In this document: positions 43,659 through 51,443 of the stretch, in pieces
Layout of the letters: each line of letters begins with the position of its first letter
Position numbering within the stretch: the stretch's first letter is position 1
From: Microbacterium algeriense
GTDB taxonomy: Bacteria > Actinomycetota > Actinomycetes > Actinomycetales > Microbacteriaceae
Length of the DNA: 64,000 bases
Direction: 5' to 3'
Assembly: GCF_008868005.1 (NCBI RefSeq)
Contig: NZ_WAAO01000003.1
Coordinates: forward strand, 248,001-312,000
Notes under the pieces: generated by a model
What the model was told of the DNA's origin: nothing
Databases searched by the model: none
What the model saw: only the letters and a program-made list of their open reading frames with translations
Program-made: the position numbers and the translations under genes

Positions 43659-44165
43659 TCAGAACAGCGAGGTGGGCAGAGCGCCCTCATGCTCCAGCAG
43701 CCAGCGCTTGGTCTCGAGACCTCGCCCCGTGTCGCCGCCGGAGTACCCGCCCAGCCCGTCCCCGGCGACGACCCGGTGGCAGGGCACGATCAGCGGCACG
43801 GGATTGGCGCCCATGATCGATCCGATGCCCCGCGCCGGAACAGCGGTGCCGCTGCGGGCGGCGAGTCCGCCGTAGGTGACGGTCTCCCCGTGCGCGACGG
43901 TCTCCTGCAGGGCGAGCAGCACGGCTCTGGCCGCGGTGGTCTGGACGCCGAGGTCGACCGACACGTCGAAGCGCTGCAGGGCGCCGTCGAAGTAGGCACG
44001 GAGTTGCGCGAGTGCTTCAGCGAGCAGCGGATCGGCGCCGGGGTCCGCCGCGATGACGCTTCCTTCGGGCGCAGTCGACCGCCACGTGACGCGGGTGATC
44101 GCCGCGCCGTCGCTCTCGACCCCGATGACCCCGACGGGAGTCTCGAGCGTTCCGAAGGCCGACAT
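43659..44165 (-). CDS. ogt: methylated-DNA--[protein]-cysteine S-methyltransferase
   Basis: A 168-residue suicide DNA repair protein that moves the methyl group of O6-methylguanine to its own cysteine. The active-site motif is VPLIVPCHRVVAGDGLGGYSGG, and the preceding GETVTYGGLAARSGTAVPARGIGSIMGANP is the helix-turn-helix. There is no Ada regulatory domain, so it is of the Ogt type. The ATG at 44165 starts MSAFGTLETPVGVIGV, the usual N-terminus. Its neighbour upstream is the Erm-type gene. Confidence 0.95.
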   Translation of the reverse strand: MSAFGTLETPVGVIGVESDGAAITRVTWRSTAPEGSVIAADPGADPLLAEALAQLRAYFDGALQRFDVSVDLGVQTTAARAVLLALQETVAHGETVTYGGLAARSGTAVPARGIGSIMGANPVPLIVPCHRVVAGDGLGGYSGGDTGRGLETKRWLLEHEGALPTSLF

Positions 44166-44311
44166 GCGTCGAGAGTACCTCCCGTGCAGGACACGCGGAC
44201 CGGCGGGGGAATCACGGTGGCGGCGAACCGTCTCGGCGGGAGGGGGTATGGCGCCTCGTCGCTTCCGGCGCGGCGAGCTGCGAGCGCGCACGGATCGCCG
44301 GCCTCGACACG

Positions 44312-45076
44312 TCACCCACGGCTGACCTGATGCCAGAGGGCGGCCCACTGCTCGGGGCGCAGATCGCGGGGAAGGCGTTGCTCCCCCGCCCCGGCAGCCG
44401 CCACCGCACGTCGAGCCCCGCCCATCGGGATGCGAGCGGCGGCCGCCACCACCGCGGCGAGGCTCCCGCCCCGCCCCGTGAACATCGCCCGGACGAACGC
44501 GTCGTACCGCTTCCGATCCGAGACAGGGACGAGCGGCGAACCCCGACGGGTGATGGCGAGCAGACCGCCGTCGACGCTCGGCCGGGGAGAGAATCCCCAC
44601 GCGGGAACCCGGCCCTCCAGGGAGAACTCGAACCACGGGGCCGACTGCGCGGTCATCAGGGTGCCGCCACCGACGCCCGCTCGTTTGCGCGCGACCTCCC
44701 ATTGCGTGAGCAGCACCGCCTCGTTCCAGCGACCGTGGGAGAGCAGACGCCGTAGGATCGGCGTCGTCACGTGGAAGGGGATGTTGCCGACGACGACCTC
44801 GGCGTCGAGCGGATGGCGCGTGGCGTCGGCCACCTCCACGCGGACGTCGGGCAGCGCCCTGCGCAGACGACCGACGCGATGCTCGTCGAGGTCGATCGCG
44901 GTGAGGGGCCTGCCCAGCGCTCCGAGCTCGCGCGTCAGGACGCCATCGCCGCAGCCGAGTTCGAGGATGCGGCCGGACGTGCGCGCGACGAGGACGGTGA
45001 TGCGAGCGAGGGTCGGACGGTGGGTGAGGAAGTTCTGGCCGAGTTCGTGACGGCCGCCATGGATGGATCGAGGCAT
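44312..45076 (-). CDS. erm: 23S rRNA (adenine-N6) methyltransferase, Erm type
   Basis: A 254-residue SAM-dependent methyltransferase. The SAM loop reads ILELGCGDGVLTRELGALG, and motif IV is NIPFHVTTPILRRLL; NIPF is the usual Erm form, while KsgA has NLPY. HELGQNFLTHRPTLARI at the start matches the substrate-binding region of Erm/KsgA. Dimethylation of A2058 (E. coli numbering) would confer macrolide-lincosamide-streptogramin B resistance, but chromosomal actinobacterial members can be weak or silent. CTGGAG precedes ATG 45076. A 21-25 codon leader ORF and hairpins lie upstream, as in inducible erm genes. Confidence 0.87.
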   Translation of the reverse strand: MPRSIHGGRHELGQNFLTHRPTLARITVLVARTSGRILELGCGDGVLTRELGALGRPLTAIDLDEHRVGRLRRALPDVRVEVADATRHPLDAEVVVGNIPFHVTTPILRRLLSHGRWNEAVLLTQWEVARKRAGVGGGTLMTAQSAPWFEFSLEGRVPAWGFSPRPSVDGGLLAITRRGSPLVPVSDRKRYDAFVRAMFTGRGGSLAAVVAAAARIPMGGARRAVAAAGAGEQRLPRDLRPEQWAALWHQVSRG

Positions 45077-45178
45077 GAGTGCGCTCCAGAGGAAGAATCG
45101 GAGCACCTCGACGGAGGCGAGGACGCGTGGGAGCGTCAGTGAGGATCGCCCGTCCCGAGGTGCGATGACATCTCGGTG

Positions 45179-45217
45179 GACGGCGCGCAGATGCGTGCGG
45201 AGTGCGAGCGCGCCGTC
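45179..45217 (-). promoter_or_regulatory. Hairpin at the end of the erm leader ORF
   Basis: GACGGCGCGC (45217-45208 on the minus strand) pairs perfectly with GCGCGCCGTC (45188-45179) around a 19-base loop; the 5' arm overlaps the leader stop codon. A second possible stem pairs 45156-45163 with 45103-45110, closer to the methyltransferase start. Part of the first arm (GCGCTC) is also complementary to GAGCGC next to the erm ribosome site. Mutually exclusive stems are what inducible erm leaders use. Confidence 0.55.
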
Positions 45218-45281
45218 AGGCGCGGCGGTCGCGGAACACGAGGGTGCGCCCCATCACGGGCGCTGCGCATATTGTTCCCAT
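45216..45281 (-). CDS. Putative macrolide-sensing leader ORF upstream of erm
   Basis: A 21-codon ORF from ATG 45281 to TGA 45218-45216; an earlier in-frame ATG at 45293 would give 25 codons. TATGCT (45294-45289) ends seven bases before ATG 45281, so transcription could begin at the start codon (leaderless); no good -35 is seen. The peptide runs MGTICAAPVM and ends TLVFRDRRA. The R-D-R sequence fits the (+)X(+) pattern at which macrolide-bound ribosomes are known to stall. The ORF ends 140 bases before the methyltransferase start. Confidence 0.5.
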   Translation of the reverse strand: MGTICAAPVMGRTLVFRDRRA

Positions 45282-45301
45282 GTCCGCCAGCATATCGGCA
45301 C

Positions 45302-45904
45302 TCAGATCCAGCCGCGCTCCTCGGCCATGAGCACCGCCTGCTGACGGGTCTCGACCGAGAGCTTGCCGAGGACGACCGAGATGTGGTTCCGCACGGTCCC
45401 CGGCGCGAGGGAGAGCGCTCGAGCGATCTGCCCGGTCGTCTCGCCGCGACGGCCTGCCCGCAGTACGTCGAGCTCACGGTCCGTGAGGGGCGAACGCTCG
45501 TCGCTCAGAGCATCCGCGGCGATCTCGGGATCCACATAGCGCGCGCCGGCAGCCACGCGGCGGATGACCGCCGCCACCTCGTCGGCGCCCCGGGACTTCG
45601 GCAGGAATCCGGCCACCCCGGAGGCGAGGGCGCGGCGCAGCACACCGGGTCGCGCGTGCCGGGTGACGACGACGCACCGGGTCGCGATCGCCCTGTTCAG
45701 CTTCTCGGCCACCTGCACGCCGTCCAGTCCCGGCATCTCGAGGTCGAGCAGGCACACGTCCGGATGCAGCCGCAGCGCCTCGGTCACCGCCTGCTCGCCG
45801 TCCGCGCACTCCGCGATCACCTCGATGTCCGGCTCCAGGCGCAGCAGCGCCGCGAGCGCGGAACGGATCATGGCCTCGTCGTCGGCCAGCAGCACGCGGA
45901 TCAT
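45302..45904 (-). CDS. LuxR/NarL-type response regulator (system 1)
   Basis: A 200-residue DNA-binding response regulator. The receiver domain has ADDEAM, the phospho-acceptor Asp in VCLLDLEMPG, and Thr/Lys in VVVTRHA and FLPKS. The LuxR HTH is SPLTDRELDVLRAGRRGETTGQIARALSLAPGTVRNHISVVLGKL. The histidine kinase overlaps it by four bases upstream. The recognition helix LAPGTVRNHIS is nearly identical to that of the second system at 59706, which fits the shared palindromes. The erm leader starts just beyond its stop, so read-through into erm is possible. Confidence 0.92.
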   Translation of the reverse strand: MIRVLLADDEAMIRSALAALLRLEPDIEVIAECADGEQAVTEALRLHPDVCLLDLEMPGLDGVQVAEKLNRAIATRCVVVTRHARPGVLRRALASGVAGFLPKSRGADEVAAVIRRVAAGARYVDPEIAADALSDERSPLTDRELDVLRAGRRGETTGQIARALSLAPGTVRNHISVVLGKLSVETRQQAVLMAEERGWI

Positions 45905-47097
45905 CGCCCCTCCTCGGTCTCGGCGGGAACGGTGACCACGACCACGAACTCGTCCGCCTCCCGTCGCACCTCGAGCGTGCCGCGTGCCTCCTCGATGCGC
46001 CGACGGATGCCGTCGAGGCCGGAGCCGTCGTGCTCGAGCTCGGCGCCCGGCACCGTGTCGTTCCCGATCTCGTAACGCCAGCTGTCCGTGGTCCGCGTCA
46101 GCAGGAGGCGCGCTCGCCGCCCGGCACCGTGTCGGAGGACGTTCGTCGTCGTCTCCCGGATGACCGGCCCCAACGCGGAGGCCGGGGCCGCATCGGCATC
46201 CGCGTCGATCGCGGCCTCGACCTCCAGCCCAGCGGCGACCAGCAGGTCCCTGGCGTTGGCCAGCTCATCCCCCAGCGGAACCGAGCGGAAGCGGGTCGCG
46301 AGATCCCGCGTCCCCTGTCGCGCCTCGTCGACGCTGACCCGTGCCGCACGGAGCTGCTCCATCCCGGCATCCGCATCGATCGGCAGCAGGCGCTCCGCGA
46401 GTTCGAGCTGCAGCGCCACGACCTGGAGGTGGTGCCCCTGCAGGTCGTGCACATCGGTCGCCACGCGCAGACGCTCCTGGGTCGCGGCGAGCTTCGCCTC
46501 GGAGGCTCTCGCGCGGTCGAGCGTCACCAGCACGTCCCACCACCAGAGCGAGCTGACACTCATACCGGGGAGCAGCGCGCCGTAGACGACGGGAATCCAC
46601 CAGGGGAGCCCGCCGTTCAGTCCGGCGGCGGAATCGACCACGGCCAGTGCGGCGAGGATGAGGGTCGCCGCCAGGACGACGCGGACGCGGACGCCGCGCG
46701 GCCAGCTCAGGAGCACGAAGAACTGCACGATGGGCATGGCGGCGAGCTGCCAGCTGCTCACCAGGGCGCCGGCCGTGAGGCCATAGGCGGCCGCGACAAG
46801 GAACGGCACCGCCAGGCTCCGCCACATCGCCTCCGGCCCGCTGTCGACGCGGCGTCGGTAGTGGACGAGCAGCATCAGCGTCGACGCGCACCAGACCACG
46901 CCCCCGATGCCGACGAAGAGCACGACGCCGCCGCTCACATCCTCCGCGGCGGCGATCCCGGCCCACGCGACGACGAGCATCAACTCGATGAACAGGACGG
47001 CGGTGACGGTGTACCACCAGGTCGCGGTGATGCCCCGCGCGAGTTGACGGGCGCCGAGTGCCGGCTCGGCGACGGAGGACGGGGGGATGCTGCTCAC
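45901..47097 (-). CDS. DesK-type sensor histidine kinase (system 1)
   Basis: A 398-residue sensor with about six N-terminal membrane helices (residues 15-165) and no large external domain, as in DesK-like sensors of membrane state. The HisKA_3 phospho-acceptor box is VHDLQGHHLQVVALQLELAERLL, the N box IRETTTNVLRHGAG, and the ATPase end GSGLDGIRRRIEEARGTLEV. GTG 47097 is chosen because TATCGT lies six bases upstream (leaderless) and because the alternative GTG 47121 falls inside the operator palindrome at 47115-47128. Confidence 0.9.
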   Translation of the reverse strand: MSSIPPSSVAEPALGARQLARGITATWWYTVTAVLFIELMLVVAWAGIAAAEDVSGGVVLFVGIGGVVWCASTLMLLVHYRRRVDSGPEAMWRSLAVPFLVAAAYGLTAGALVSSWQLAAMPIVQFFVLLSWPRGVRVRVVLAATLILAALAVVDSAAGLNGGLPWWIPVVYGALLPGMSVSSLWWWDVLVTLDRARASEAKLAATQERLRVATDVHDLQGHHLQVVALQLELAERLLPIDADAGMEQLRAARVSVDEARQGTRDLATRFRSVPLGDELANARDLLVAAGLEVEAAIDADADAAPASALGPVIRETTTNVLRHGAGRRARLLLTRTTDSWRYEIGNDTVPGAELEHDGSGLDGIRRRIEEARGTLEVRREADEFVVVVTVPAETEEGR

Positions 47098-47114
47098 GCT
47101 CCCACGATACGGCC

Positions 47115-47128
47115 GTGACACTTGTCAC
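47115..47128. promoter_or_regulatory. Palindromic operator GTGACA-NN-TGTCAC, copy 1
   Basis: The plus strand reads GTGACACTTGTCAC, a perfect 6-bp inverted repeat with a 2-base centre. It lies at about -18 to -31 of the predicted leaderless start of the histidine-kinase gene, between that gene and the divergent exporter gene. The same motif precedes the second two-component operon at 61747. Confidence 0.75.
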
Positions 47129-47253
47129 CCGTCGAGGGCGCGATCCACCCGGAAAGGGATGACGGGCCGACACTGCCGCGCGCGTCGGAGTTCGAGTGGA
47201 CTGGTGTCATCGCGACGGAGACTCCGATCGCATCGAACCACGGGAGCACCCCC

Positions 47254-47793
47254 ATGAACCTCATCGAGACCTTCCAGAACCTGGTCGCCCAGGTGCCCGA
47301 GCTGGTCCAGCCGCTGATCGTCGCCCTGGCCGGCGCCGTCCCCTTCGTCGAAGGCGAGGGCGCCGTGAGCATCGGGATCATCGGCGGCATCGCTCCGGTC
47401 GTCGCCGCGATCGCCGCCATGGTCGGCAACTTCCTGTGCGTCATGGTGCTGGTGCTGGCGAGCTCCGGCGCCCGCGCCGCTGTGGTGAACCGTTCGCGGG
47501 CCAAGCAGGTCGCGCTCGCCGGCGGCGGTACCGGCACCGAGACGGAGCCCGCACCGGACGCCGGACGCGGCAGTGCGCGCCGGGACAAGTTCCAGCGCGC
47601 GTTCGAGCGCTACGGCGTTCCCGGCGTCAGCCTCCTCGGCCCCCTGCTGCTGCCGACGCAGTTCACCGCGACCATGCTGGCCGCGTCGGGCATCGGCAAG
47701 GGACGCATCCTCTTCTGGCAGGCGCTCGCGATCATCGGATGGACGACCATCGTCGCGTTCATCGTCGGGAGCGCGGTCTACGCGATCAGCTGA
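47254..47793 (+). CDS. small multidrug export family membrane protein (PF06695-like)
   Basis: A 179-residue membrane protein with four to five helices. The opening PLIVALAGAVPFVEGEGAVSIGIIGGIAPVVAAIAAMVGNF and the C-terminal block FERYGVPGVSLLGPLLLPTQFTATMLAASGIGKGRILFWQALAIIGWTTIVAF match the small multi-drug export family. A variable polar loop rich in Gly/Thr/Pro lies in the middle. The transported substrate is not established. It is divergent from the histidine kinase and may be controlled by the palindrome between them. Confidence 0.82.
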   Translation: MNLIETFQNLVAQVPELVQPLIVALAGAVPFVEGEGAVSIGIIGGIAPVVAAIAAMVGNFLCVMVLVLASSGARAAVVNRSRAKQVALAGGGTGTETEPAPDAGRGSARRDKFQRAFERYGVPGVSLLGPLLLPTQFTATMLAASGIGKGRILFWQALAIIGWTTIVAFIVGSAVYAIS

Positions 47794-47798
47794 TCATC

Positions 47799-47831
47799 CG
47801 GGTGGGGGCGCGCGGTCGGCGCCCCCACCCG
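47799..47831 (+). terminator. Strong hairpin after the small export gene
   Basis: CGGGTGGGGGCG (47799-47810) pairs perfectly with CGCCCCCACCCG (47820-47831) around a nine-base loop, starting six bases beyond the stop codon. No T-run follows. It most likely ends the export-gene transcript. Confidence 0.75.
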
Positions 47832-47906
47832 ACCGATCCGCTGTCGCAGCGCCACCGTGCCGCGTCATCGGTCCGCGATGTCCGACCCCCCGGGCAGGAT
47901 GACGGC

Positions 47907-48830
47907 ATGATCACGCTGCTCTCGGCCCCGTCCAATCTCGGTCTCCGCCCGCCCGAGCACGGCAGCGTCCCAGGAGCTGCGAAGGCACCGGAGGCGCTCC
48001 GCGAAGCGGGACTCTTCCGCCGCTTCGGGGAACTCGGCGCCCGCGAGAGCGGAGTGGTCCTGTCGGGACGCTACGTCGACGACGACGACACCCGCGCGGC
48101 CGGCTTCGTGCGCAACCAGGAGGCGATGCTCGATCACACCCGACGCCTGGCGGAACGGCTCGGCCGGATACTCGATGCCGGTGAGGCACCGCTCGTGATC
48201 GGCGGCGACTGCGCGATCCTACTCGGAGCCGGGGTCGCGACCGCACGCCGCGGCGGGATCGGGCTCGTGCACGTCGACGGGCACACCGACTTCCGTCACC
48301 CGGGCAACAGCGACGAGTGCGCGAGCGTGGCAGGCGAGGCTCTCGCGGCCGCGGTCGGCCGGCACTGGCCGGCGATCGCCGACATCGAGGGGTTGGCGCC
48401 CTACTTCTCGGCGGAACGCACCGCGCACATCGGTCACCGGGACGACGACGAGGAGCAGGAGGAGGTGCGCGCCCTGCTCGGTCGCGTCACTCCGGCTTCC
48501 GACGTCGTCGCTCTCGGAGCCGCCCGTGTGGCCGCCGACGCCGTCGCCGTGGCCGGCCCCGCGTACTGGCTCCAGGTCGACGTCGACGTGCTCGACCCCA
48601 CGGTCATGCCCGCGGTGGACAGCCCCGATGCCGGCGGGATCGATGCGAGCGAACTTACCGCGCTGCTGCAGGGACTGGCTCCGCACGCGGTCGGCGCCTC
48701 CATCACGGTATTCGACCCCGATCTCGACCCCGACGGGCGGTACGCGCTCCTGCTGGCCGACGTCCTGGTCGACGGCCTGCGCGACCTCGGCAGCCGGGTC
48801 CGCCGCGATGGAGGCGGCGTCCCCGGCTGA
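47907..48830 (+). CDS. arginase/agmatinase family protein with altered metal-site motif
   Basis: A 307-residue ureohydrolase-fold protein. Two metal motifs are intact or nearly so: HVDGHTDFRHP (DxHxD) and QVDVDVLDPTVMPAVDSPDAGG (DxDxxDP). The first, usually GGDHS, reads GGDCAIL, so the His ligand to one manganese is replaced by Cys. Many ureohydrolases of unknown substrate carry changes here; arginase or agmatinase activity should not be assumed. CAGGAT lies six bases before the ATG (leaderless pattern). Confidence 0.85.
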   Translation: MITLLSAPSNLGLRPPEHGSVPGAAKAPEALREAGLFRRFGELGARESGVVLSGRYVDDDDTRAAGFVRNQEAMLDHTRRLAERLGRILDAGEAPLVIGGDCAILLGAGVATARRGGIGLVHVDGHTDFRHPGNSDECASVAGEALAAAVGRHWPAIADIEGLAPYFSAERTAHIGHRDDDEEQEEVRALLGRVTPASDVVALGAARVAADAVAVAGPAYWLQVDVDVLDPTVMPAVDSPDAGGIDASELTALLQGLAPHAVGASITVFDPDLDPDGRYALLLADVLVDGLRDLGSRVRRDGGGVPG

Positions 48831-48836
48831 CCGCGG

Positions 48837-50129
48837 TCAGGCGTCGCTCGCGCTCGCCGGCTCGGCACTCGCGTGGGGCGTGACGCGCACACGCGAGATG
48901 CGTCGACGGTCGATCTCCGCGACTTGGATCGTCGCTCCGGGCACCTCGACCGTGTCACCGACCACGGCGAGCCGCCCGAGCTGCTCCGTGACGAGTCCGG
49001 CGATGGTGTCCGATGAGCCCCGGGGCATCGCCAGGCCGGTGGCCTCTTCGAAGTCCTGCAGATTGAGACGCCCGTCGATGCCTTCGTCCGAGGTGATGAA
49101 GACCTCGGCGTCGTACTCGTCGAAGATCTCCCCCACGACCTCCTCGACGAGGTCCTCCAGGGTCACCAGCCCATCGGTGCCGCCGTACTCGTCCACGACC
49201 ACCGCGATGTGGTGACCCTCGGCTCGCATACGGGTGAGGGTGGGCAGCACCCGCGCGGTCGACGGGATGTAGGGGATGTCGCGGACGAGGGCGTTCAGCG
49301 CGCGCGTCGGATCCTCGGCGGCCGCCTCGAAGAGATCGCGCACGTGCACGAACCCGGTGATGTCGTCGATCGAGGTGTTCGAGACCGGATACCTCGAGAA
49401 CGGGAGGTCCCGCACCTGCGACAGGGCGTCTCCGACGTTCGACGCCTCGTCGAGGGCGACGACCTCGGGCCGCGGTCGCATCACCTCGCTCACCTGCCGC
49501 CCTCGCAGGGACAGCACGTCGTCGAGGATGCGACGCTCATCGTCGGGCAGCCCTTGATGGCTCGCGACGATGTCGCGCACCTCTTCGTCGGTCATCTCAT
49601 CGTTCGTCTTGTGCGGGTCGCCGCCGAGCAGACGCACGAGGGCGTTGGTCGACACCGACAGCAGCCAGATGACCGGGCGCATGACCGTCGCGAATCCGTT
49701 GAGCGCCGGCGCGACCGCGTAGGCGAACTGCGCGTTGCGCTGGATCGCGAGCCGCTTCGGCACGAGCTCGCCGAGCACCAGGGAGAGGTAGGCGATGATC
49801 AGCGTGAGGACCAGCGTCGCGAGGGTCAGCGACAGCGCGGGCGCCAGGCCCCATGACTCCAGCACGGGTGCCAGCGACGGCGCGATCGACGTCGCACCGT
49901 AGGCGGCGGAGGCGAAGCCCGCCACCGTGACGCCGATCTGCACGGCCGAGAGGAAGGTGTTCGGGTTGCGGGCGAGGGCGGCGACCTTCGCGCCGCGGCG
50001 GCCTCGTTGGCCGATCGCGTTGATCTGGCTCTCGCGCAGGGTGACCAGCGCCATCTCCGTCGCAGCGAAGACACCGCCGATCAGCACGAACACGAAGACG
50101 AGGGCGATGTTCCAGAGCAGGTCGCCCAT
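48837..50129 (-). CDS. hemolysin family protein (CNNM/CorC-like, DUF21 plus CBS)
   Basis: A 430-residue membrane protein: an N-terminal DUF21/CNNM domain with four helices (residues 1-190, including [16 protein letters not shown]), a CBS pair (about 210-330, [18 protein letters not shown] and [33 protein letters not shown]), and a C-terminal CorC_HlyC domain. Members are linked to Mg2+ or Co2+ transport or export and are not haemolysins. It lies just downstream of TerC on the same strand, behind a terminator hairpin. Confidence 0.9.
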   Translation of the reverse strand: [430 protein letters not shown]

Positions 50130-50157
50130 CAGCGGGCCCCCTCCTCGGTGGCGGGGT

Positions 50158-50183
50158 GAGCGCCCGGCGTGAGCCGGGCGCTC
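50158..50183 (-). terminator. Terminator hairpin after terC
   Basis: GAGCGCCCGGC (50158-50168) and GCCGGGCGCTC (50173-50183) form a perfect 11-bp stem with a four-base loop. It lies 41 bases beyond the terC stop and 29 bases before the CNNM-like gene on the minus strand. Confidence 0.8.
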
Positions 50184-50223
50184 GTACTGTCAGAGTCCGA
50201 AGAGTCAGAACAGCGCTGCGCGC

Positions 50224-51240
50224 TCAAGAGTGCTCCTTGTCGGTAGGGGTGGTGTCGGTGGTGGAGGTGACGGCGCCCGGCGTGCGACGCGTCTTGAGCA
50301 GGCTCGCGACGGTCGCCACCGCGATGGTCGCGGCGATGAACAGCAGCGAGAACCAGATGGGGATCTCGGGCGCCCACTCGACGCCCTGGCCGCCGTTGAT
50401 GAACGGCAGTTCGTTCACGTGCAGGGCATGCAGGACGAGCTTCACGCCGATGAACGCGAGGATGACCGCGAGGCCCTGAGCCAGGTAGACGAGACGCTCC
50501 AGGAGTCCGCCGATCAGGAAGTACAGCTGACGCAGCCCCATGAGCGCGAAGGCGTTCGCCGTGAAGACGATGTATGCCTGGTCGGTCAGGCCGTAGATCG
50601 CGGGGATCGAGTCGACCGCGAACACCAGGTCGATGAAGCCGATCGCGATGATCGTGAGGAGCATCGGGGTGACGAAGCGCTTGCCGCTCTTGACCACGGT
50701 CAGCTTGTCGCCGTTGTACTCGTCGCTCACCGGGAGGTGACGACGGACGAACGTCATGAAGCGCCCGTTCGCCGGGTTGCTCTCGTGGTTGCTGAACGCC
50801 TGACGGTAGGCGAGCACGAGCAGCAGCGCACCGAACAGGTAGAAGATCCAGGAGAAGTTCTCGATCAGCGTGGCACCGACGGCGATGAAGATGCCGCGCA
50901 GGATCAGGGCGATCACGATGCCGATCATCAGCACCTTCTGCTGGTACTTCTTGGGCACCGCGAAGCCGGTCATCACGATGAGGAAGACGAAGAGGTTGTC
51001 GATCGACAGCGCCTTCTCGGTCAGATAGCCGGCGAAGTACTCCCCGCCGTATGTCCAGCCCGAGACGACGCCGATGCCGACGCCGAACAGCAGCGCGAGG
51101 CTGATGTAGAAGATCGACCAGCGGGCCGATTCGCCGATGGTCGGCTCATGCGGCGTGCGCACGTGCGCGAAGAACTCGTATACGAAGAACGCGATCGTGA
51201 CGGCGATCGTGATGATCCAGATCAGGGGGGTGACGTCCAA
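50224..51240 (-). CDS. TerC family manganese/metal export protein
   Basis: A 338-residue membrane protein of the TerC/Alx/MeeY type with about nine helices. Family signatures are EYFAGYLTEKALSIDNLFVFLIVM and FIDLVFAVDSIPAIYGLTDQAYIVFTANAFALMGLRQLYF, with the acidic residues (Glu, Asp) in the helices that bind metal. Alx and related proteins export Mn2+ that would otherwise mis-metallate secreted proteins. Start is TTG 51240 with CTGGAG about nine bases upstream. The yybP-ykoY riboswitch upstream supports a manganese role. Confidence 0.93.
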   Translation of the reverse strand: MDVTPLIWIITIAVTIAFFVYEFFAHVRTPHEPTIGESARWSIFYISLALLFGVGIGVVSGWTYGGEYFAGYLTEKALSIDNLFVFLIVMTGFAVPKKYQQKVLMIGIVIALILRGIFIAVGATLIENFSWIFYLFGALLLVLAYRQAFSNHESNPANGRFMTFVRRHLPVSDEYNGDKLTVVKSGKRFVTPMLLTIIAIGFIDLVFAVDSIPAIYGLTDQAYIVFTANAFALMGLRQLYFLIGGLLERLVYLAQGLAVILAFIGVKLVLHALHVNELPFINGGQGVEWAPEIPIWFSLLFIAATIAVATVASLLKTRRTPGAVTSTTDTTPTDKEHS

Positions 51241-51295
51241 ATGCGGGCTCCAGACTCGGGGTACGACAGTACCGCCAAAGTCTTCTCCATTCCAT

Positions 51296-51382
51296 GGAAC
51301 ATGGAACCGGTGGCCCGGGATGCGACGTGCATCCGTAATGACGACCCCACCGTATCGGAGTACTCCCCTTGGGAGATCTCAG
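51296..51382 (-). promoter_or_regulatory. yybP-ykoY manganese riboswitch
   Basis: Reading the minus strand from about 51382, the motif AAGGGGAGTACTCC (51370-51357) is followed by GGTGGGGTCGTCATTACGG, a GATGCACGTCGCATC hairpin and CCCGGGCCACCGGTTCC (51319-51303). This is the order and sequence of the yybP-ykoY aptamer, which binds Mn2+ and switches on TerC/Alx-type exporters. The outer P1 ends are approximate. It lies about 60 bases before the terC start, leaving room for the expression platform. Confidence 0.85.
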
Positions 51383-51443
51383 AATAGAAGACGACCCTTT
51401 GCTGTTCCTGTGGATCACCTGCGAACGGACGACGCCCTCGGTG

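Noticed and set aside
47098..47121. GTG at 47121 as start of the system 1 histidine kinase
   Set aside because: It falls inside the GTGACA-NN-TGTCAC palindrome, and the GTG at 47097 has a -10 hexamer at the leaderless spacing.
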